Shown piece after piece: positions 32,696 through 40,361 of a DNA stretch of 42,622 nt; position 1 is the first letter of the stretch, and each line of letters begins with the position of its first letter. The notes under the pieces were generated by a model. That model had not been told where the DNA came from. It was given only the letters and a program-made list of their open reading frames with translations, and did no database searches. The DNA comes from Nitriliruptor sp040882055 (GTDB lineage: Bacteria > Actinomycetota > Nitriliruptoria > Nitriliruptorales > Nitriliruptoraceae). Both the position numbers and the translations under genes were made by a program. The DNA lies in assembly GCA_040882055.1 (NCBI GenBank), contig JBBECA010000020.1, positions 1 to 42,622 on the forward strand. The letters are read 5' to 3'.

Positions 32696-32853
32696 GGTTG
32701 CTCCTGCTCGGCCGGGTCGCGCCGGCTCCCGGCGCGTGGTCCCCAACGTGGCCCGCGTGACGCCGGCTCGCCAGGACCCCTCCACCCGGAGAACGGTCGT
32801 GACCTTCGGCCGAGCTGGACGTCGTCCCCGGCCGGATGGTCGGCGAGCGGACC

Positions 32854-32859
32854 TACCCT
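32854..32859 (+). promoter_or_regulatory. -10-like hexamer for the DUF2461 gene
   Basis: TACCCT, 9 bases before an in-frame GTG (32869) and 30 before the GTG with a Shine-Dalgarno-like GGAG (32890). Confidence 0.4.
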
Positions 32860-32889
32860 CGGCCAGACGTGACGGAACCGAGGAGCGAC

Positions 32890-33588
32890 GTGGCGCTGCG
32901 CATCGAGGAGTTCACCGGCTTCCCCCCGGAGGCGTTCACCTTCTACGCCGACCTCGCCCGCGAGGGCAACAACGACCGCGCGTGGTTCGACGAGCACCGG
33001 GGTGTCTACGAACGTGCCGTTCGGCTGCCGATGGAGGAGCTGCTCGACCGGGCGGCGACGGACGGGTTCGGGGACGACGGCAAGGTCTTCCGTCCGAACC
33101 GGGACGTCCGGTTCTCGAAGGACAAGCGCCCCTACAAGGAGCACTGCGGTGCCGTGATCACGTCGCGCACCGGGACCGCCCGCGCGGGGGTGTACGTGCA
33201 GGTCGCCGCCGACGGGATGCACGCCTCGACCGGGTACTGGGAGCTGTCGCGCGACCAGCTGGAGCGCTACCGGCGTGCCGTCGACGACGCCCGGAGCGGC
33301 GGTCGGCTGGTGCGGCTGGTGGAGGCGGCACGTGCCGCGGGGTGCGCGGTTACGGGCAGTGCGCTCAAGCGTGCCCCTCGCGGGGTCGATCCGGGCCACC
33401 CCCGCATCGAGCTGTTGCGGCACAAGAAGCTGGTGGTCTCGCGCACCTGGCCGGTGTCGCCGTGGATGCACACCGCCGCGGCGTACGACCACGTGGCCCG
33501 CACCTGGCGGGACGGCGAACCGATCGTGCGCTGGCTCGATCAGCACGTCGGTGCGGCGACCGAACCTCGCCGTCGTCGGGGTGGTTGA
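32890..33588 (+). CDS. DUF2461 (TIGR02453-like) family protein
   Basis: A 232-residue protein with the DUF2461 pattern: GFPPEAFTFYADLAREGNNDRAWFDEHRGVYER, FRPNRDVRFSKDKRPYKEHCGAVI, GVYVQVAADGMHASTGYWEL and a C-terminal LLRHKKLVVSRTWPVSPWM. The family is widespread and has no firmly assigned activity. GTG 32890 has GGAG four bases before it; GTG 32869 would add seven residues and suit a nearly leaderless transcript. It probably stands alone, because the next gene has its own promoter-like hexamer. Confidence 0.8.
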   Translation: MALRIEEFTGFPPEAFTFYADLAREGNNDRAWFDEHRGVYERAVRLPMEELLDRAATDGFGDDGKVFRPNRDVRFSKDKRPYKEHCGAVITSRTGTARAGVYVQVAADGMHASTGYWELSRDQLERYRRAVDDARSGGRLVRLVEAARAAGCAVTGSALKRAPRGVDPGHPRIELLRHKKLVVSRTWPVSPWMHTAAAYDHVARTWRDGEPIVRWLDQHVGAATEPRRRRGG

Positions 33589-33616
33589 CGGCTCCAGGCC
33601 CACCCGAGGGACTCGC

Positions 33617-33622
33617 TAGCGT
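33617..33622 (+). promoter_or_regulatory. -10-like hexamer for the MSMEG_4193/DUF3090/SCO1664 operon
   Basis: TAGCGT, 23 bases before the GTG start at 33646, with AGGAG in between. Confidence 0.4.
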
Positions 33623-33645
33623 CGAGGTTCGACCAGGAGACGCAC

Positions 33646-34302
33646 GTGACCACGATCGCGCTCGTCCGGCACGCCACGACGGCGGCCACCGGACACCGGC
33701 TCGGCGGATGGACCCCCGGCGTCCACCTCGACGACGCGGGCGTCGCGCAGGCGGAGGCGACCGCGCAGCGGCTGTCCGAGCTGCCGGTCGCTGCCGTGTA
33801 CGCCTCGCCGCTCGAACGCACCCAGGAGACCGCCAAGCACATCGCCAGGGTGCACGGGCTCCGGGTCCGCACGCGGCGCGCCATCGGGGAGGTCGACTAC
33901 GGGGACTGGACCGACCGTCCCCTCGCCGAGCTGCGTCGCGAGAAGCTCTGGAAGGTGATCCAAGCCACGCCCTCGCGGGTGACCTTCCCGGGCGGCGAGT
34001 CCATCCGGGCGGCGCAGCACCGTGCCACCGACGCGCTCGAGGCCTTGGCCGCGCAGCACGGCGACGAGACGATCGTGGCGGTCAGCCACGCCGACGTCAT
34101 CAAGGCGGTGCTGGCCCACCTGCTCGGCATGCCCCTCGACACCTTCCAGCGCCTGCACGTCGCGCCGGCGAGCATCAGCCTGGTCCACCTCGCCGAGGGC
34201 GCCGCGCCCGCGGTGACGCGGATCAACGACAGCGGCCCGCTGACCGCGCCGACACGCCGCGCTGGCCGCCGTGGCACCTCGACCAGGAAGCGCGCCTCGT
34301 GA
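33646..34302 (+). CDS. MSMEG_4193-family phosphomutase (histidine phosphatase fold)
   Basis: A 218-residue histidine-phosphatase-superfamily protein. LVRHATTAATGHRLGGWTPGVHLDD carries the catalytic His; VAAVYASPLERTQETA and VAVSHADVIKAVLAHLLG carry the second Arg and His. GWTPGVHL is typical of the MSMEG_4193 subfamily, which occurs with a DUF3090 and an SCO1664 protein in actinobacteria, as here. The substrate is unknown. The stop overlaps the DUF3090 start. Confidence 0.85.
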   Translation: MTTIALVRHATTAATGHRLGGWTPGVHLDDAGVAQAEATAQRLSELPVAAVYASPLERTQETAKHIARVHGLRVRTRRAIGEVDYGDWTDRPLAELRREKLWKVIQATPSRVTFPGGESIRAAQHRATDALEALAAQHGDETIVAVSHADVIKAVLAHLLGMPLDTFQRLHVAPASISLVHLAEGAAPAVTRINDSGPLTAPTRRAGRRGTSTRKRAS

Positions 34303-34832
34303 TCGACCTCGAGCTCACCGAACCGCACCACGTGACCGCCGGGTACACCGGGGTCCCGGGGGACCGCACCTTCTTCGTGCAGGCCGAGGACACCGCGGAG
34401 CTCGTCACCCTCACCCTCGAGAAGTCGCAGGTCACCGGGCTCGGCGAGCTGCTCGCCCAGCTGCTCGCCCGCGTCGACGACGCCCCCGCGACCGACTGGG
34501 ACCGCGGCGCGATGGAGCTGCGCATCCCGATCGAGCCGCGGTGGCGGGTGGGTGCCATCCAGGTCGGTCTCGACCCCGAACGTGGCCGCTTCGTGCTCGA
34601 GTTCGCCGAGCTGCAGTTCGCCGAGCCCGGGGACGAGTTCACCGCGGACGAGCCCGAACCTCGCGAGGTCCGCATCTGGGCCGACCAGGACCAGGCCCGC
34701 CGCCTGGCAGCCCACTGCGCCGAGGTGGTCGGCGAGGGTCGCCCCCGCTGCCAGCTGTGCGCGCGCCCGACCGCACCCGACGGCAGCCACGTGTGCCCCG
34801 CCACCAACGGGCACGGGAAGCTGTCGCGCTGA
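34299..34832 (+). CDS. DUF3090 family protein
   Basis: A 177-residue protein of the DUF3090 family. The N-terminal beta domain reads GVPGDRTFFVQAEDTAELVTLTLEKSQV. The C-terminus has CQLCARPTAPDGSHVCPATNGH, a zinc-ribbon-like element with CxxC and a later Cys and His. Second gene of the actinobacterial trio, with a GTGA overlap with the first. The function is unknown; the zinc ribbon suggests nucleic-acid or protein contact. Confidence 0.85.
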   Translation: MIDLELTEPHHVTAGYTGVPGDRTFFVQAEDTAELVTLTLEKSQVTGLGELLAQLLARVDDAPATDWDRGAMELRIPIEPRWRVGAIQVGLDPERGRFVLEFAELQFAEPGDEFTADEPEPREVRIWADQDQARRLAAHCAEVVGEGRPRCQLCARPTAPDGSHVCPATNGHGKLSR

Positions 34833-34833
34833 G

Positions 34834-35685
34834 GTGAGCGACGGACCGAGCGCCGCGGGACCGCCGTCTCCGGACGACGGGCGGATCGCAGCGCGCTTCC
34901 GGACCGCCCCGTTCGAACCCATCGGGCGGTTCGTCGACGCGTCGAACGCGACGATGCTCGTCCGCCTCACCGACCGCGATCACCGCAGCCTCGACGATCT
35001 GGCCGCCGAGCTCGGCCGCGACCCGGAACTCGACGACCTGGAACCGCACGACCTCGCGGTCTACAAGCCGCGGCGCGGGGAGGCGCCGCTGTGGGACTTC
35101 CCGACCGGGACCCTCCACCGCCGCGAGGTGGCCGCCTACGAGATCTCGGCGGCGCTCGGCTGGGACCTCGTACCGGTGACCGTGCTGGTCGAGGACGGGC
35201 CGTTCGGCGTCGGCAGCCTGCAGCGCTTCGTCCCCCACGATCCCGCCCACCACTTCTTCCACCTGCTCGAACACGGAGACGAGCACGTGCTCGAGCAGCT
35301 CCGCGCGATGGTCGTCTTCGACGTCGTCATCGACAACGCCGACCGCAAAGGTGGTCACGTGCTGCTCGAGCGCTCGCAGGACCTCGGCGCCTCGCTCACC
35401 GGCACGGTCCGTCTGATCGACCACGGCGTCAGCTTCAACGTCGAACGCAAGCTCCGCACCGTCGGCTGGCACGCGGCCGGCGAACCGGTGCCGCACGCGC
35501 TGCGTGATGACGTGTCCCGGATCGGCTCCGAGGTGCGGGATGGTGGCCCGCTCCGGCAACGGCTCGGGGAACTCCTCGCCGCCGCGGAGCTCGAGGCGCT
35601 CGCCGATCGGATCGGCCGCACGGAACGGGTCGGGGTCCTCCCCGAACCCGCGGGTCGCAACCCCTACCCCTGGCCGATGATCTGA
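34834..35685 (+). CDS. SCO1664-family protein (kinase-like fold)
   Basis: A 283-residue protein. HDLAVYKPRRGEAPLWDFPTGTLHRREVAAYEISAALGWDLVPVTVL resembles the ATP-binding lobe of PI3/4-kinase-like enzymes, with Lys in VYKP. FDVVIDNADRKGGHVLL and RLIDHGVSFN resemble the catalytic D-x3-N-x-D and the metal-binding Asp. Both features are typical of the SCO1664 family. It starts at GTG 34834, one base after the DUF3090 stop. The last 22 bases overlap the convergent membrane-protein gene. It may phosphorylate a small molecule or protein handled by its two partners. Confidence 0.83.
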   Translation: MSDGPSAAGPPSPDDGRIAARFRTAPFEPIGRFVDASNATMLVRLTDRDHRSLDDLAAELGRDPELDDLEPHDLAVYKPRRGEAPLWDFPTGTLHRREVAAYEISAALGWDLVPVTVLVEDGPFGVGSLQRFVPHDPAHHFFHLLEHGDEHVLEQLRAMVVFDVVIDNADRKGGHVLLERSQDLGASLTGTVRLIDHGVSFNVERKLRTVGWHAAGEPVPHALRDDVSRIGSEVRDGGPLRQRLGELLAAAELEALADRIGRTERVGVLPEPAGRNPYPWPMI

Positions 35686-37058
35686 GGGTGGTCGGTCTCC
35701 GCTCGTGCCGTGCGATCGGTCGCGAGCGCCTTCGGTGCTGGTCGGGCGGACGGATCGAGCCACAACCACGCGTGCTCCGGTTCGATGACCTGGTCGAGCA
35801 CCGCGAGCAGTTCCCGCGCGATCCGCTCCGGTTCGACCTCGTCACGCAGCTGGCGAGCGAACTGCTCGACGGTCAACTGGGCGTCGTACCGGGCACGGTG
35901 GAAGCGCTGGTCGACGAGTCGCTGCACGCGGTCACGGACGGGTCGGAACACCGAGGCCAACACCAGGGTGGTGATCGCCACGACGATCGGGCTCTCGATG
36001 ATCGGCGTCGCGGCGACGCGCCCGAGGACCTGCTGGAGGACGAGGACGAACAGCAGGTAGGCCCCACCGAGCACGCCGGTCGCCGCGGCGTAGACGATGG
36101 TGCGACTCAGGAGCCGTTCGATGTCCCAGAGGCGGAAGCGCAGGATGCCCGCGAACAGCGCGAGCGGGATCAGCGCGAAGGCCGGCTGGAAGTAGCGGTA
36201 GAGGGTGACCGGCGGCTCGGGGAGGTGGCGGCCGGCCAGCGCCGTCGTCGTCGTCGCGAGCCCGTGGGAGGCGAGGAAGAGCAGCCCGAAGACCACCGAG
36301 GGGAGCAGGGCCCAGAACAGGAGCCGCGCCTGCGCCTGGCCGGTGACGTCCTCGGTGTGTCGGATCCGGTAGCCCTGCGCCGCAGCACCGACGATGGGCA
36401 CCAGCACCCCGAAGAACAGCAGCAGCGTGGCCGGGCGCGTCGAGCCCTCGACCTGGACCGACAGATCGATGACGGCGACCGTGACGACGAGGTAGAGCGG
36501 GACGACCACCCGCCGCGAGCGGTGCGGGACGGCCCGGCCGTCGGGGAAGAGCAGCAGCGCGTACACGTAGGCCAGGCCCGCCACCGTGTGCGCGCCGGCC
36601 TGGGCCACCGATTCGGTCCCGGTGAGCGGCAGCTGTTCGAAGGCTGCCTGGGCCGTGAGGTTGAACACCCCCGCCGCGCCGACGAACGCGGTCGCGAGCA
36701 GGCGGGCACCCCAGTCACGGGGCCGGAGCCACAGGAGCACCGCCGCCAGACCGAGGTGGGTGAGGCTGAACATGGTGTCGACCACGACCTGGAGCCCCGA
36801 GGGCACGTCGTGCGAGGCGTCGGCTGCGCGCGTCGCGACGCGGGCGAACGCGTCGCTGTCGAGCCCCTGCACGTGGAGCGCCTCGTGCAGGGCTGGGGAC
36901 CCCGCTGCGAGCGCGGCCAGCGCTCCCTGGCCGAGGATGACGAGGCAACCGACCAGGTAGAACGTGAAGAGGGACCAGAACGCCACATCGATGGGCGACG
37001 ACACGCTGGTCGTCGGGGCGACACGCCGCACCGTCGAGATGCCGTTCCGGGTCGTCAC
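35664..37058 (-). CDS. multi-pass membrane protein, sensor-like but without kinase domain
   Basis: A 464-residue protein with about nine membrane helices (first at about 25-50, last near 315-370). A cytoplasmic tail follows: VFRPVRDRVQRLVDQRFHRARYDAQLTVEQFARQLRDEVEPERIARELLAVLDQ and ending HAWLWLDPSA. The tail matches the linker that precedes the output domain in actinobacterial multi-pass sensor kinases and related proteins, but the frame stops there and no HisKA, HATPase or cyclase domain follows. The GTG start overlaps the cupredoxin stop (GTGA). It may relay a copper or redox signal from the cupredoxin to a separate partner; this is inference. Confidence 0.7.
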   Translation of the reverse strand: MTTRNGISTVRRVAPTTSVSSPIDVAFWSLFTFYLVGCLVILGQGALAALAAGSPALHEALHVQGLDSDAFARVATRAADASHDVPSGLQVVVDTMFSLTHLGLAAVLLWLRPRDWGARLLATAFVGAAGVFNLTAQAAFEQLPLTGTESVAQAGAHTVAGLAYVYALLLFPDGRAVPHRSRRVVVPLYLVVTVAVIDLSVQVEGSTRPATLLLFFGVLVPIVGAAAQGYRIRHTEDVTGQAQARLLFWALLPSVVFGLLFLASHGLATTTTALAGRHLPEPPVTLYRYFQPAFALIPLALFAGILRFRLWDIERLLSRTIVYAAATGVLGGAYLLFVLVLQQVLGRVAATPIIESPIVVAITTLVLASVFRPVRDRVQRLVDQRFHRARYDAQLTVEQFARQLRDEVEPERIARELLAVLDQVIEPEHAWLWLDPSARPAPKALATDRTARAETDHPQIIGQG

Positions 37059-38469
37059 TCGACGACCCGGAGCGTGCCGACCATCGGTGGGTGGATCAGG
37101 CAGGCGTACCGGTAGGTGCCGGGCTCGGAGACCCGGACGGTGTACTCCACGTACGCCTCGCTGTAGAGCACGCCCGAGGACCAGAACCCGGAGCCGTCCC
37201 AGGTCCCGCCGTCGACCACCAGCGGTTCCGGTGCGCCCTCGCCGGCCTCGCCGCCCTCGCTCGCGCCGCGCTCCTCAGCGCCCTCGCCGCCCCCGCGCTC
37301 GCCACCGCCTGCACCGCCCGCCGGGGGGGCCTCCTCCTCGGGCAACGGTGGGGCGCCGCCGGCCGGCTCGTACACCGCATCGTTGGTGCGTACCTCGCCG
37401 TCCTCAGCGAACTCCACGATGGGGAAGTACTCGGGGACGTCGAAGCTGATCGAGTGAGGACCGAACATGCGCCAGGTGACCGGTTCGTCGACCTCCGCCT
37501 CGATCACGGCCGGGACGAACTCGTTGATGATGCCCTCGAAGCCGTCGCGCTCGCGCAGGAGGCCCGCGTAGTTCCAGTCGTGGTCCTCGCCGGCGAAGGT
37601 GTACCGACCCTCGAGCGCGGTGGCGAAGGTGGCCTCGTAGGGCTCGATCACCGCGGTCACCTGCTCGCGTAGGTCGCGCGCGTTCTCCTCGGGGGCACGG
37701 ATCGGCTGATCCTCGGCGACGACCTCGAGCACCCCGCTCTGGAACGAGCCGTGGACGGCGCAGTAGAAGCCGTACGTGCCGGGGGCGATGTCCTCGGCGA
37801 GCGTGACCTCGAAGGTGTTCCCGCTCGGCCCCTCGTAGGGGATGATCCCGCTGTTGTAGTAGGTCTCGGTGCCGCGGAACGGCGGGAGGTCCTGCTCCTC
37901 GCAGGGTGGGGCCGTGTCCTCCGGGAGATCGCCCTCCGCGATCAGGCACGGTTGGGCCGGTAGCGAGGACTCGGCCGCGATGAACGCCTCCATCACCTCC
38001 GGTGGCACCNNNNNNNNNNNNNNNNNNNNNNNNNNNNNNNNNNNNNNNNNNNNNNNNNNNNNNNNNNNNNNNNNNNNNNNNNNNNNNNNNNNNNNNNNNN
38101 NNNNNNNNNGGCCGGTAGCGAGGACTCGGCCGCGATGAACGCCTCCATCACCTCCGGTGGCACCTCGGATTCCGGCTTGTGGCCGTGCTCGGCGAGCAGC
38201 GGGCGCGTCACCTCGAGGACCTCGGTGACCGCCGTCCCGAACGTCACGGTGTGCGGTTCACCGGTCCAGTACTGCTCGAAGCTGATCGTGTCGCCCGGGT
38301 GCGCCTGGACCTCGTCGGGGAAGAACCGGATGAACTGGGTGGCGAACTCGTCGTGTTCGTAATCGACCAGTACGGTCGCGACCGGTTCGGGCTCCGAGGA
38401 GCAGGCCCCGAGTGCCGCGGCGGCCGCCAGCAGCAGGCCACCGCTGCGGATCATTCGCGCACCTGTCAT
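37055..38469 (-). CDS. two-domain cupredoxin lipoprotein (interrupted by assembly gap)
   Basis: The ATG at 38469 follows GGGGAG. Signal peptide with lipobox LGAC, then two cupredoxin-like domains. Domain 1 has His73 (EPHTVTFG) and CAVHGSFQSG, giving Cys185, His188 and, at the axial place, Gln192. Domain 2 has His287 (GPHSISF) and CLIHPPMVG, giving Cys405, His408 and Met411, a complete type 1 copper set. A Gly/Glu-rich low-complexity linker lies inside domain 2. Numbering assumes the N gap and one 55-bp duplicate are removed, which leaves 1260 bases and 419 residues in one frame. It probably carries electrons or senses copper outside the membrane, working with the membrane protein downstream. 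Confidence 0.8.
37955..38009. repeat. left copy of 55-bp gap flank
   Basis: Identical over 55 bases to 38110-38164 across the N gap. In the protein it would duplicate PPEVMEAFIAAESSLPA. Its length equals that of the other gap's flank, so it is probably an assembly overlap and not a biological repeat. Confidence 0.85.
38010..38109. other. assembly gap (100 N)
   Basis: One hundred N inside the cupredoxin gene, with identical 55-bp flanks. Deleting 155 bases (gap plus one copy) restores a single frame. Confidence 0.95.
38110..38164. repeat. right copy of 55-bp gap flank
   Basis: Second copy of the 55 bases at 37955-38009. Confidence 0.85.
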
Positions 38470-38568
38470 GCCCACGCTCCCCTCGCATCTTCCTCGGCGC
38501 GTGCGACGCGCCCCGGCGGGTGGCGTCCCACGCACCCGATGCGACCTGTGTCATCGTTCACGAGCGGC

Positions 38569-38584
38569 GTTACGACGTCGTTAC
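38569..38584. promoter_or_regulatory. near-perfect palindrome, candidate operator
   Basis: gttacgacgtcgttac has a perfect 10-base core (acgacgtcgt) and 14 of 16 positions symmetric. It lies in the 223-base spacer between the divergent cupredoxin operon and recO, about 100 bases from each start. The regulator is unknown. I see nothing else definable in the spacer. Confidence 0.4.
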
Positions 38585-38692
38585 TGTGTGCGCTCGCGCG
38601 CCACCGACACCGGACGACCCCCACGCAGCGCACGAGGCTCGATCGCGTGCCGACCACGAACCGGTGGCGCCGCCCCGACACCCGACAGGTCC

Positions 38693-39427
38693 ATGGCCAC
38701 CTACCGCGAGCAGGGCATCGTCCTGCGTACCTACAAGCTGGGTGAGACCGACCGCATCGTGCACCTGCTCACGCAGGGGCGCGGCAAGGTCCGGGCGGTC
38801 GCCAAGGGGGTGCGCCGTCCCGGGAGCCGGTTCGGTGGCCGGCTCGAGGCCTACAGCCACGTCGACCTGCAGCTGTACGAGGGTCGCAACCTCGACACCG
38901 TGAACCAGGTCGAGTTGCTCGCGCCCCACGCGGCGGTGCGTGCCGATCACGACCTGTCGGCCGCGGCAGCGGCCATGTGCGAGCTCACCGACCAGATCGC
39001 CCAGGAGCGCGAGCGCGACAACGGGCTGTTCCTGCTCCTGCGCGCTGGCCTGCAGACCCTCGAGGCCGGACCGCGGCGACCGGCCGTCTTCGTGGATGCG
39101 TTCCTGCTCCGTGCCGCGGCGCTCGCGGGCTTCCGTTGCTTCGCCGGCGCCTGCGCCATCTGCGGCCGCCCCGGCCCGCACGCGTTCCTCTCGGTCAAGG
39201 TCGGCGGCACGCTGTGCCCCGATCACGCGCCGACGGGGACGCGCGCCGTCGGCCCCGAGGTGATCGAGTTGCTCGACCTGCTGGTCACCCCCGGTGAGTG
39301 GGCGGCCCTGCCGGCAGCGGCCGCCACCGGGCCGGACGCGCACCGCATCGTCGGGTCCTACGTCCGGGCCTTCGTCGAGCACCACCTCGGCCGGCAGCTG
39401 CGGAGCTACGACCTCGTGCCGCGCTGA
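38693..39427 (+). CDS. recO: DNA repair protein RecO
   Basis: A 244-residue RecO. The N-terminal OB fold starts YREQGIVLRTYKLGETDRIVHLLTQGRGKVRAVAKGVRRP. The helical domain includes AYSHVDLQLYEGRNLDTVNQVELL, and a zinc-like element has CAICGRPG with a later CPDH. RecO loads RecA onto SSB-coated DNA with RecR. It is followed by uppS, the usual actinobacterial order (era-recO-uppS), although era is 21 kb away here. Confidence 0.93.
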   Translation: MATYREQGIVLRTYKLGETDRIVHLLTQGRGKVRAVAKGVRRPGSRFGGRLEAYSHVDLQLYEGRNLDTVNQVELLAPHAAVRADHDLSAAAAAMCELTDQIAQERERDNGLFLLLRAGLQTLEAGPRRPAVFVDAFLLRAAALAGFRCFAGACAICGRPGPHAFLSVKVGGTLCPDHAPTGTRAVGPEVIELLDLLVTPGEWAALPAAAATGPDAHRIVGSYVRAFVEHHLGRQLRSYDLVPR

Positions 39428-39457
39428 GCTGCCACAGGAAGCGAGCGGCGACGCAGC

Positions 39458-39463
39458 TACGCT
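39458..39463 (+). promoter_or_regulatory. -10-like hexamer for uppS
   Basis: TACGCT, 25 bases before the GTG start of uppS, within the recO-uppS spacer. Confidence 0.35.
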
Positions 39464-39488
39464 CCGGTCCCCCCTCCCGGAGGCCGGT

Positions 39489-40235
39489 GTGCCGTTCGTC
39501 GACGTCGACCCCGACCGCGTCCCTGGACACGTCGCCATCATCATGGACGGGAACGGCCGGTGGGCGAACCAGCGGGGCCTGCCGCGCAACGCCGGTCACG
39601 AGGCCGGGGAGGCCGCGTTGTTCGACACGGTCGAGGGTGCCCTGGAGCTAGGGATCGGCGAGCTCACCGTCTACGCCTTCTCGACCGAGAACTGGAAGCG
39701 CCCCCCCTCCGAGGTCAAGTTCCTGCTCGGCTTCAACGAGTCGCTCCTCGTGCGGCGTGCCGACGAGCTCCACGATCGCGGGGTCCGCGTCCGGTTCATC
39801 GGCCGACGCGGACGCCCGGTGCCGAAGCGGCTCGTCAAGCTCATCGAGTCGACCGAGGAGCTCACCGCCGACGACGACCGCATGACGCTGCGCATCGCGT
39901 TCAACTACGGCGGGCAACACGAGATCGCCGACGCGGCCAAGGCCGCGGCTCAGGATCTGGCCGACGGCACCATCAAGCGTGTCGACGCTCGGGCGATCGA
40001 GGCCCGCCTCTACGACCCGCACATGTCCCCGGTCGACCTGCTGGTGCGTACCTCGGGGGAGCAGCGGTTGTCGAACTTCCTCCCGATGCAGGCCGCGTAC
40101 GCCGAGCTGCTGTTCACCGAGACGCTCTGGCCGGATTTCGACCGGCACGAGCTCGCCCGTTGCGTGGCCACCTACCAGGCTCGTGAGCGGCGTTTCGGGC
40201 GTGCGGTCGACAAGGTCATCAGCATCCGCGGCTGA
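39489..40235 (+). CDS. uppS: isoprenyl transferase (undecaprenyl diphosphate synthase)
   Basis: A 248-residue cis-prenyltransferase. HVAIIMDGNGRWA carries the catalytic Asp, LTVYAFSTENWKRP the next conserved block, and DLLVRTSGEQRLSNFLP with ELLFTETLWPDF the C-terminal signature. It makes the long-chain polyprenyl diphosphate carrier for peptidoglycan and other wall polymers. The product chain length (C50 or C55) cannot be read from sequence. The GTG at 39489 gives the usual short N-terminus before PGHVAIIMDG. Confidence 0.94.
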   Translation: MPFVDVDPDRVPGHVAIIMDGNGRWANQRGLPRNAGHEAGEAALFDTVEGALELGIGELTVYAFSTENWKRPPSEVKFLLGFNESLLVRRADELHDRGVRVRFIGRRGRPVPKRLVKLIESTEELTADDDRMTLRIAFNYGGQHEIADAAKAAAQDLADGTIKRVDARAIEARLYDPHMSPVDLLVRTSGEQRLSNFLPMQAAYAELLFTETLWPDFDRHELARCVATYQARERRFGRAVDKVISIRG

Positions 40236-40267
40236 CGTCCGAGGCTGCAGCCTGCCAGGGGTGGGTC

Positions 40268-40283
40268 GGGCCGACGTCGGCCC
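40268..40283. terminator. palindrome after uppS, probable terminator
   Basis: gggccgacgtcggccc is a perfect 16-base palindrome in the 126-base spacer between uppS and the convergent kinase-like gene. As RNA it folds to a short hairpin with a tight loop; it could alternatively be a protein-binding site. Confidence 0.45.
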
Positions 40284-40361
40284 TCCGGTCGGCACGTTCC
40301 GCGAGCCGGCCGGCGACCTCGTCGAGGTCGAGGCTCGCGACGCGGGCTCGGGGTGACACCG

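Noticed and set aside
3709..38109. Apparent frameshifts in the lipoprotein and cupredoxin genes
   Set aside because: Both coincide with 100-N gaps with duplicated flanks; collapsing the duplicates restores one frame, so they are not pseudogenes.
37955..38164. 55-bp direct repeats as attachment sites or insertion-sequence duplications
   Set aside because: The two flanks at both gaps have the same length and adjoin N runs, and no integrase or transposase is present.
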